From Prevotellaceae bacterium (GTDB taxonomy: Bacteria > Bacteroidota > Bacteroidia > Bacteroidales > UBA932), in the NCBI GenBank assembly GCA_031259655.1, contig JAIRLF010000357.1, forward strand, positions 1-5,226: a stretch of 5,226 nt of DNA, written 5' to 3'. The translations under genes were made by a program, and so were the position numbers. The notes beneath the pieces were generated by a model, which ran no database searches, had not been told where the DNA came from, and worked only from the letters and a program-made list of their open reading frames with translations. Each line of letters begins with the position of its first letter. Position 1 is the first letter of the stretch. Shown here one piece after another: positions 1 through 5,226 of this stretch.

Positions 1-1
1 A

Positions 2-2413
2 ATTATCAATTCATGGAACGAGTGGGTAGAAGGCGGTTATTTGTTACCCGACATGCTCAACGGGTTTGGTTATCTCGAAGCGGTGAAAGACGTAATTGTA
101 GACGGGAAATACGATTGGGTTCCGCTACGTTCCCCGACCGATTCCCCGACAGGGGAAAGAGCGCCATATCCGAACAGCGCAGACGGCAGATTAACAAAAG
201 CGGATACATTGTCGTTACAAGCGCCGTCGCGTCTTACGACCGATATGCTGGAGCATACCGACCGTGTTTTTCTCGACGGTTATCCATCGAATATTTCCCT
301 GTCGGAACTCGGAACGGCTGTCGAACGCTATCAACTGGCGGAAATCCGCAGTACGAAACCATATCTGGGCTGGACGCTCAACAACAGTCGTCCTAATACA
401 TTGCAAACGGCTTACCGTGTTTTGGTGGCGTCCTCGCCCGATTTGCTCGCTAAGAACGAAGCCGACCTGTGGGACAGCGACCGTACGGAAAGCGACAATT
501 CCGTGGCTGTACTTTACGCCGGCAAACCATTGCAGGCTTCCACAGTTTACTACTGGAAAGTAAAAGTCTGGGACAATCATGGCGACGAAAGCCCGTTTTC
601 GCAGGTGCGGAGTTTCATCACCGCCGAACTGCCGGACGGGAAAACGGCTCGCTATCCCCTGCAAGTCTGTGATGAGTATCCGGAAAAAATCAAGCCTTTG
701 GCTGACGGACATTTTTTTATTGATTTCGGGAAGGCTTCTTTCGGACGGCTGAAACTTACGCTTTCGTCCGACAAAGAATCGGACACGCTCCTCATCCATC
801 TCGGCGAAAGCCTTAAAAACGGTCGAATCAATCGTCGTCCCGGAGGAACAGTACGTTATGCCGCATACCGCCTTCCATTAATGAAAGGCGCGCACACGTA
901 TTCCCTGAAAATAAGACCCGACAGCCGTAATACGGACGCAAAACACGCAGGAGCGATACTAATGCCGGACTATACGGGCGAAGTTTTACCTTTCCGCTAT
1001 TGCGAACTGGAAAATTGCAATACATCATCCCTGCGTCCCGAAAATATTGTCCGACAGACGGTTTATTATCCTTTCGACGAAACGGCGGCAACGTTCCGTT
1101 CATCCGATACGGTATTGAACAATGTATGGGAAATGTGTAAATATTCCGTAAAAGCCACTTCTTTTCTTGGCATCTTTGTTGATGGCGACCGCGAACGTAT
1201 TCCTTACGAAGGCGATATTATTGTCGGTCAACCAACCCGTTACGCCGTTGACAGGGAATACGGATTTACCCGTCTAAGTATCGAATATCTGATATATAAC
1301 CCGACCTGGCCCACCGAATGGCACTTGCAAATACCGCTTCTGGCTTGGGCTGATTATCTGTACTCCGGCAATCCGGAATCGTTGCGCAAATTTTATGACG
1401 AATTGAAAGCAAAAACATTGACGGAACTTAGAGAAAACAATGGTCTGATTAGTACTAAAACCGGAAAGGTGACGAAAGATTTTCTGAAAAATATCCATTT
1501 CAAGGGCGGCAATTTTCGCGATATTGTCGACTGGCCACCAAGCGAAACCGACGGATATGTCTTTACCGATTATAACACCGTCGTAAATTCGTATCATTAT
1601 CAGTCGCTACGATTGATGAGCGCTATTGCCGGAGTTCTTGGAAAGACACAGGAACAGGCTCAATTTGCCGGAGATGCGCAACGTGTAAAAAATCAAATGA
1701 ACAAACTCCTGCTCGATTCCAAAACAGGCCTCTATCGTGACGGAACAGATACCGACCACGTTTCGCTTCATGCAAACATCTACCCCCTGGCTTTCGATAT
1801 AACGCCTGAAAAATACAAACACAAAGCGCTCGAGCTCATCCGTTCGCGCGGACTTGCTTGCAGCGTCTACGGAGCGCAAGCCCTGTTAGACGCCGTTTAC
1901 AATGCTCACGACGCCGCTTATGGCTTGAATCTCCTGTCATCTACCGACGAACGTAGTTGGTACAACATGCTCCGGCAAGGTTCAACCGTTTCGATGGAAG
2001 CATGGGATAATAAATACAAACCCAATCAGGACTGGAATCACATCTGGGGAGCGGCGGCAGGTAATGTAATTGTCCGCAAACTGATGGGCATAGAACCGCT
2101 CGAACCCGGATTCAAAAAAATCCGTATCAAACCGCAACCGGCTTCTCTGGAATGGGCTGAAGTCAAAGTCCCGACAGTACGTGGAGATGTCTTCGCCTCG
2201 TTCGACAACCGGAATGCCGGCAAATTTGTCCTGGATGTGGAAATTCCTGCTAATACTACAGCAGAAATCCTGTTGCCGAAATCGTCGAAAAATTACATCT
2301 TGACGCTCGACGAGGTGCCACAAAAAGGAATCTCTATCAACAACGACTTTATTAGCGTAGAAATCGGCTCCGGAAGACACAAATTGACGATGAAGAGAGT
2401 TATTAAAAACTAA
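2..2413 (+). CDS. WbsX/GH99-like domain (C-terminal end) fused to GH78 alpha-L-rhamnosidase; 5' end outside window
   Basis: Predicted to hydrolyse terminal alpha-L-rhamnose from glycans, probably in the periplasm or at the cell surface. The reading frame is open from the left edge, and 803 residues are visible before the TAA. Residues 5-17 (WNEWVEGGYLLPD) and the following GFGYLEAV match the conserved end of WbsX/GH99-like glycosidase domains. A linker (about 37-80) follows. The GH78 part starts near residue 81 (DMLEHTDR). It has an Ig-like domain (about 114-212, with YYWKVKVWD), a beta-sandwich (about 236-352, with FIDFGKASFGRL), the (alpha/alpha)6 catalytic domain (about 360-690) and a C-terminal beta-domain (about 695-803). 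The probable general acid is E398 in DGDRERIPYEGD, and the probable general base is E666 in TVSMEAWD. H680 in DWNHIWGAA is also conserved. No separate Bac_rhamnosid_N-type domain is evident between the Ig-like and sandwich domains, as I recall for this Bacteroidetes subtype. A TTG at 41 and ATGs at 53 and 245 could be taken for starts, but the coding continues upstream of all of them. The substrate cannot be inferred, and the GH99-like activity is unknown because its catalytic core lies outside the window. Confidence 0.92.
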   Translation: MINSWNEWVEGGYLLPDMLNGFGYLEAVKDVIVDGKYDWVPLRSPTDSPTGERAPYPNSADGRLTKADTLSLQAPSRLTTDMLEHTDRVFLDGYPSNISLSELGTAVERYQLAEIRSTKPYLGWTLNNSRPNTLQTAYRVLVASSPDLLAKNEADLWDSDRTESDNSVAVLYAGKPLQASTVYYWKVKVWDNHGDESPFSQVRSFITAELPDGKTARYPLQVCDEYPEKIKPLADGHFFIDFGKASFGRLKLTLSSDKESDTLLIHLGESLKNGRINRRPGGTVRYAAYRLPLMKGAHTYSLKIRPDSRNTDAKHAGAILMPDYTGEVLPFRYCELENCNTSSLRPENIVRQTVYYPFDETAATFRSSDTVLNNVWEMCKYSVKATSFLGIFVDGDRERIPYEGDIIVGQPTRYAVDREYGFTRLSIEYLIYNPTWPTEWHLQIPLLAWADYLYSGNPESLRKFYDELKAKTLTELRENNGLISTKTGKVTKDFLKNIHFKGGNFRDIVDWPPSETDGYVFTDYNTVVNSYHYQSLRLMSAIAGVLGKTQEQAQFAGDAQRVKNQMNKLLLDSKTGLYRDGTDTDHVSLHANIYPLAFDITPEKYKHKALELIRSRGLACSVYGAQALLDAVYNAHDAAYGLNLLSSTDERSWYNMLRQGSTVSMEAWDNKYKPNQDWNHIWGAAAGNVIVRKLMGIEPLEPGFKKIRIKPQPASLEWAEVKVPTVRGDVFASFDNRNAGKFVLDVEIPANTTAEILLPKSSKNYILTLDEVPQKGISINNDFISVEIGSGRHKLTMKRVIKN

Positions 2414-2486
2414 AAACTAAGAGTTAAGAACTAAAAGTGGCTGACGCCATTCTGTTCAATTCTAAAATCCTGTAAATTCTGCTCTG
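2405..2486. repeat. Short-repeat-rich convergent intergenic region
   Basis: This AT-rich spacer lies between the 3' ends of the rhamnosidase and rnfC. It starts with a tandem 7-mer, AAAAACT at 2405-2411 and 2412-2418, which overlaps the rhamnosidase stop. Next comes the alternating block AACT-AAG-AGTT-AAG-AACT (2415-2432), in which AACT and AGTT are reverse complements. The word ATTCT then recurs at about 2449, 2459 and 2476, mixed with CCTGTAA. No ORF is credible here. The style resembles intergenic repeats I have seen in Bacteroidales genomes, but whether it is dispersed in this genome is inference. Confidence 0.4.
2436..2451 (-). terminator. Possible weak terminator hairpin for the rnf operon
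   Basis: AGTGGC (2436-2441) and GCCATT (2446-2451) can pair around the loop TGAC. The central TGGC/GCCA pairs are perfect and the stem is 6 bp with one wobble on the + strand. Read on the minus strand, where the stem has one A-C mismatch instead, the hairpin is followed directly by TTTT at 2436-2433 and lies about 40 bp past the rnfC stop. The stem is short, so this is tentative. The position between convergent genes supports termination from one or both sides. Confidence 0.3.
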
Positions 2487-2489
2487 TTT

Positions 2490-3818
2490 TCATTTTCTAT
2501 TTCGTTTCATTTTCAGGACTTCCGCCTTGCTTAAACGGATATAGTCCAGCAGGGGAATATTTGCAGGACAAGAGTATGCGCAACTTCCACATTCGATACA
2601 GTCGTGAGCGCTATTTTTCTCCGATTCTTCGAACATTTTGCGTTCCGACAATCGTTTTAGCAGATACGGCTCTAATTTCATCGGACAAACAGACACGCAA
2701 CGGGCGCAACGAACGCAGGCGGAGACTTCTCCTCGATGCGATTCCCTTTCGGGCATCAACAGCACTGCCGATGTGCTTTTTTGTGTAGGAGCTTCGATAT
2801 TGCTTGCCGCTTTTCCCATCATTGGTCCTCCAAATATCACTTTACCGGTATTTTCGGGGATTCCTCCGGCAAGCTCTATCAGTTTTGAAACGGGTGTCCC
2901 TACCCTGACAAGCAGATTTTTCTGTACGGACATGTTTTTACCTGTAACAGTTACGATATTGTCGATTAGAGGTTTGTTTTTCTGTACAGCCTCGTATACC
3001 GAAAATGCAGTCCCGACATTATGAACGATTGCGCCCACGTCAACAGGCAAGCCGCCCGAAGGGACTTCGCGGTTTGTTACGGCTTTTATCAACTGTTTTT
3101 CACCTCCCTGCGGATATTTTTTCTTGAGAGGAACGATTTTAATTCCTTCGTATTCGGAAGCCAGGGAGTTGAGTTTCGCTATTGCTTCCGGTTTATTGAT
3201 TTCGACGCCAATGTATGCAAGGGATACTCCTGTTGCTTTCTTTAATATCAGGACGCCAATCATTAACTCTTCGGTATGCTCCAGCATTATCCTGTAATCG
3301 GAGGTTAGATACGGCTCGCATTCGGCGGCGTTTATTATAAGGTATTTCGCTGTTTTTCCCGGAGGCGGCGACAGTTTGACATGCGATGGAAAAGCCGCTC
3401 CGCCAAGACCGACAAGTCCCGAATCGGCGATTTTTTTCACTATCTCGGCTGCCGTGAGTGTTATCTCTTTCACTATCCTGTCCGAACGGTCGATATCGTC
3501 CTGCCATTCATCGTCTTCGACCTTGATTGTTATTGCTTCTTTTTTGATACCCAGATGGTCGGCAGTCAAATCGATACCTGTTACCGTTCCCGATACCGAC
3601 GAATGGATATTTGCCGAAACGAATCCCGCCGCTTTCGCAATCAATTGACCGGTTTTCACTTTGTCGCCCTTAGCCACAATTGCCGTCGCCGGAGCGCCGA
3701 TGTGCTGCGAAAGAAATATCCGGACAATGCCTTCGGGCATTACGGTTTCTATCGCAGTTCCGGCGGATATTTTATTGTCGTCGGGATGTATTCCTCCGTA
3801 TTTAAATGTCTTAATCAT
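2490..3818 (-). CDS. rnfC: Rnf electron transport complex subunit C (RnfC)
   Basis: RnfC is the peripheral subunit of the Rnf complex. It is thought to bind NADH and FMN and to pass electrons through two [4Fe-4S] clusters to or from RnfB, linking NAD+/NADH to ferredoxin. The 442-residue protein is full length. The N-terminal part (about 38-100) is a lipoyl-like sandwich with SSVSGTVTGI. The complex I 51-kDa-like nucleotide/FMN domain follows, with GLGGAAFP at 137-144, INAAECEPYLTSDYR near 162-176 and YPQGGEKQL near 235-243. An SLBB-type region spans about 285-335. Two CxxCxxCxxxC(P) motifs follow, at C368/371/374/378 and C407/410/413/417. The chosen start is ATG at 3818-3816 (MIKTFKYGGIHP), as in relatives; a TTG two codons upstream (3824) is possible but unlikely. 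The gene lies 18 bp after the rnfB stop, so it is cotranscribed. Unusually, no rnfD follows: after 76 bp comes a convergent glycosidase gene. Confidence 0.97.
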   Translation of the reverse strand: MIKTFKYGGIHPDDNKISAGTAIETVMPEGIVRIFLSQHIGAPATAIVAKGDKVKTGQLIAKAAGFVSANIHSSVSGTVTGIDLTADHLGIKKEAITIKVEDDEWQDDIDRSDRIVKEITLTAAEIVKKIADSGLVGLGGAAFPSHVKLSPPPGKTAKYLIINAAECEPYLTSDYRIMLEHTEELMIGVLILKKATGVSLAYIGVEINKPEAIAKLNSLASEYEGIKIVPLKKKYPQGGEKQLIKAVTNREVPSGGLPVDVGAIVHNVGTAFSVYEAVQKNKPLIDNIVTVTGKNMSVQKNLLVRVGTPVSKLIELAGGIPENTGKVIFGGPMMGKAASNIEAPTQKSTSAVLLMPERESHRGEVSACVRCARCVSVCPMKLEPYLLKRLSERKMFEESEKNSAHDCIECGSCAYSCPANIPLLDYIRLSKAEVLKMKRNRK

Positions 3819-3836
3819 CTTCAAAAACTCAAATGT

Positions 3837-4688
3837 TTATAATGTCTGTTCACTTTTAACTTCCTGTTTTCGCGGGGGAAAATTCAGTTCCCAAATTGCA
3901 TTTGTCGGGCATTCGGTCACGCATTTCCGGCACAACCGGCATTTGGCGTTGTCGATATACGCCAAATTGTTGGCTATGTTTATTGCGTCGAAAGCGCATA
4001 CTTTCTGACATTTAGTACAGCCGATACATGCCGCTCCGCACGATTTTTTTGCCAAGCCTCCCTTGTCTTTATTGACGCAGGAAACAAATATTCTCCTGTT
4101 TTTCGGTCCTTTTTTCCTCAGTTCGATAATGAATTTCGGACAGGCTTTGACGCACGAACCGCAGGCGGTACATTTTTCGTCGTCCACTTCGGGTAACAAT
4201 GTTCCGGGATTGATGCTAATGGCGTCGAACCCGCAGGAAACCACGCAGTCGCCCTGTCCAAGACATCCGAAGCTGCAACCTGTGTCGCCCGAATAGGTCG
4301 TTGCCATCACAAGACACGATTTTGCTCCTTCGAACAGGTTTGTCCTTGGTCGCACTTCGCACGAACCGGCGCACCGTACTACCGCGACCATCGGGTCTTT
4401 CGTCGTGGCTGTTTTACCCAAACGTTCCGCCGCTTTGGTCATTACCTCGCTTCCGCCGACGGGACAGAGCAAAGCCGAAATATCGTCGTTGTTAACCAGC
4501 GCTTCCGCAAAAGCGCGGCATCCGGCATAGCCGCATCCTCCGCAGTTTGCGCCCGGAAGTATCTCTGCAACCTCGTCAATCCGAGGGTCTTCAAATACTC
4601 TAAACTTCTGCGCGACAAGATAAAGGATGACGGCTAACAAAACTCCAAGAGAGCTCAAAACTATTACAGTCGAAATGATTGTGTTCAT
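3837..4688 (-). CDS. rnfB: Rnf electron transport complex subunit B (RnfB), long ferredoxin-type form
   Basis: RnfB is the membrane-anchored iron-sulfur subunit thought to exchange electrons with ferredoxin in the Rnf complex. The protein is 283 residues. An N-terminal membrane helix (about 5-25) is followed by the Fe-S domain typical of RnfB, with C49, C52, C57 and C75 (NCGGCGYAGC and LLCPVGG). C106, C110 and C125 follow. Four ferredoxin-like motifs come next: C138/142/148/152, C173/176/179/183 (CTACGSCVKACP), C221/224/227/231 and C250/253/256/260 (CRLCRKCVTECP). C204 and C217 also occur, giving 25 cysteines. The motif ends at C152 and C231 lack the usual following proline (G and A instead). 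This is the long form found in Bacteroidota and Firmicutes, longer than the roughly 190-residue E. coli RsxB. The ATG at 4688 is supported by the membrane helix directly after it. The gene starts 7 bp after the rseC-like stop. No clear ribosome binding site is present. Confidence 0.97.
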   Translation of the reverse strand: MNTIISTVIVLSSLGVLLAVILYLVAQKFRVFEDPRIDEVAEILPGANCGGCGYAGCRAFAEALVNNDDISALLCPVGGSEVMTKAAERLGKTATTKDPMVAVVRCAGSCEVRPRTNLFEGAKSCLVMATTYSGDTGCSFGCLGQGDCVVSCGFDAISINPGTLLPEVDDEKCTACGSCVKACPKFIIELRKKGPKNRRIFVSCVNKDKGGLAKKSCGAACIGCTKCQKVCAFDAINIANNLAYIDNAKCRLCRKCVTECPTNAIWELNFPPRKQEVKSEQTL

Positions 4689-4695
4689 TTATTAA

Positions 4696-5121
4696 TCAAT
4701 CTGCTTTTTCGATATTAAAATAAAATTGTTTTTTCAGTTTTTCCCGAATCAGATATATCACAAGATAGTATCCTGCAAGCGATAACAACGAAATTATACC
4801 GGCGGAAAGTTCGTCTGTTCCTGCTTCGAGCAAAAACAAAAGTATCGCAATAACAACAACTGCCGGCGCAAAATATGCCAGCAAAACCGCTTTCAATCCC
4901 ATACCGACTTTCATCGTTACATTAACTTTATCGCCGCTCTGCACATTCTGACCCTCATTCGGTACAAAAATGAGCTTTTCTTTACGTTCAAACGCCGTAC
5001 ATAACTCTTTTGCCGTACATCCGGAACATGCTGATATACTGATGATATTAACCGCAATACTTTCAACGGTTATTTCCGAGACAATCCCCGAACGACTTGT
5101 GCAAGAAACATTTCTATCCAT
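4696..5121 (-). CDS. RseC/MucC-family membrane protein, first gene of the rnf operon
   Basis: This 141-residue protein has the RseC/MucC plan: a short cysteine-bearing N-terminal domain (SGIVSEITVES near 10-21; C32, C35 and C41 in ACSGCTAKELC, plus C7), a small beta region with GDKVNV, then two membrane helices (about 76-98 and 105-124) and a basic tail. The cysteines probably bind metal or an Fe-S cluster or form redox-active thiols; which is not known. In Bacteroidota this family commonly heads the rnf operon, and databases often call it 'SoxR-reducing system protein RseC' by analogy with E. coli, where RseC works with the Rnf-like Rsx complex. Nothing here shows a SoxR partner. A role in assembling or maintaining Rnf is a reasonable inference. 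I chose the ATG at 5121; a TTG three codons upstream (5130) is less likely. The stop is 7 bp before rnfB, with a promoter about 40 bp upstream. Confidence 0.85.
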   Translation of the reverse strand: MDRNVSCTSRSGIVSEITVESIAVNIISISACSGCTAKELCTAFERKEKLIFVPNEGQNVQSGDKVNVTMKVGMGLKAVLLAYFAPAVVVIAILLFLLEAGTDELSAGIISLLSLAGYYLVIYLIREKLKKQFYFNIEKAD

Positions 5122-5157
5122 TGTGACCAACCAATTCTAAAAACCGATTCTATCGCG

Positions 5158-5188
5158 CAAATTTATACAGAATTATTGAATGTGCAAA
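5158..5188 (-). promoter_or_regulatory. Bacteroidetes-type promoter of the rseC-rnfB-rnfC operon
   Basis: On the minus strand, TTTG (5188-5185) is followed by exactly 19 bases and then TAAATTTG (5165-5158). This fits the Bacteroidetes housekeeping consensus: a -33 TTTG, 19-21 bases, and a -7 TAnnTTTG. Transcription would start near 5150, leaving a leader of about 30 nt before the ATG at 5121. The leader has no strong Shine-Dalgarno, which is normal in this phylum. A second TAAATTTG copy (5192-5185) overlaps the -33 element but has no TTTG at the right distance upstream. Confidence 0.65.
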
Positions 5189-5211
5189 TTTATTCATCAT
5201 ACAGGGTCGAT

Positions 5212-5224
5212 TTGACTGCGTCAA
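5212..5224. other. Short perfect inverted repeat TTGAC-TGC-GTCAA
   Basis: This is a 5-bp perfect inverted repeat with a 3-base centre. It lies about 24 bp upstream of the -33 element of the rnf-operon promoter and 2 bases from the window edge. Its size and position suit a regulator site. It could equally belong to a gene that lies beyond the edge, or be chance, since a repeat this short is expected now and then. No regulator can be named. Confidence 0.2.
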
Positions 5225-5226
5225 TT

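Noticed and set aside
13..396. Plus-strand frame of 127 codons starting near the left edge
   Set aside because: It overlaps the WbsX-GH78 frame, which has clear conserved motifs. The alternative product is arginine-rich with no motif.
215..799. Minus-strand open frame of 194 codons inside the rhamnosidase gene
   Set aside because: It lies fully antisense to a well-supported GH78 coding region, and its translation has no recognisable motif or domain. It is a shadow frame.
1505..1570. Apparent short loop (DIVDWPPSETDGY) in the rhamnosidase catalytic domain, considered as a deletion
   Set aside because: Other GH78 members, as I recall them, also have the short form of this loop. The frame and the flanking motifs are intact, so I do not treat it as damage.
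3381..3842. Plus-strand open frame of 153 codons opposite rnfC
   Set aside because: It is antisense to conserved RnfC sequence and its translation resembles no protein family. It is a shadow frame.
5190..5225. Possible C-terminal tail of another minus-strand gene (IDAVKSTLYDE followed by TAA)
   Set aside because: Only 11 codons are visible and random frames of this length are common. The upstream sequence is needed. It remains possible that a gene ends here just before the rnf-operon promoter.
5131..5226. Open plus-strand frame across the right edge, suggesting a divergent gene
   Set aside because: There is no convincing start codon or plus-strand promoter, and the stretch contains the minus-strand promoter. 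Being open over about 30 codons is not enough.

Overview
The window looks like Bacteroidota DNA, most likely Bacteroidales. Three things point there. The glycosidase belongs to a GH78 type common in Bacteroides-like genomes. The order rseC-like, rnfB, rnfC is the one used in that phylum. The promoter ahead of the rseC-like gene fits the Bacteroidetes sigma-factor consensus (TTTG, 19 bases, TAnnTTTG) rather than the E. coli one. Shine-Dalgarno sequences are weak or absent, which is also usual there. Genus cannot be told from the sequence alone.

Layout: the left half (2-2413, + strand) is the 3' part of a large carbohydrate-active enzyme gene. It enters the window already in frame, with the last ~36 residues of a WbsX/GH99-like glycosidase domain. 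It then continues without a stop through a linker into an essentially complete GH78 alpha-L-rhamnosidase. A 76-bp intergenic stretch (2414-2489), rich in short direct and inverted repeats, separates it from a convergent minus-strand operon. Read in its own direction, that operon is an rseC-like membrane redox protein (5121-4696), rnfB (4688-3837) and rnfC (3818-2490), with gaps of only 7 and 18 bp. The right-hand ~100 bp hold the operon promoter and a small inverted repeat at the edge.

How the genes work together: RnfB and RnfC are the iron-sulfur/ferredoxin-side and NADH/FMN-side subunits of the Rnf complex. This membrane complex couples electron transfer between ferredoxin and NAD+ to Na+ or H+ transport. 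The RseC-like protein is a usual companion of the operon in this phylum. The rhamnosidase would release terminal L-rhamnose from plant or bacterial polysaccharides and has no direct link to Rnf.

Two things stand out. The rnf cluster stops after rnfC: the rnfD, rnfG, rnfE and rnfA genes expected immediately downstream are replaced by a convergent glycosidase gene. The glycosidase itself appears to be an in-frame two-enzyme fusion. I see no mobile element, CRISPR array, tRNA or rRNA, and nothing that amounts to a wholly new system.
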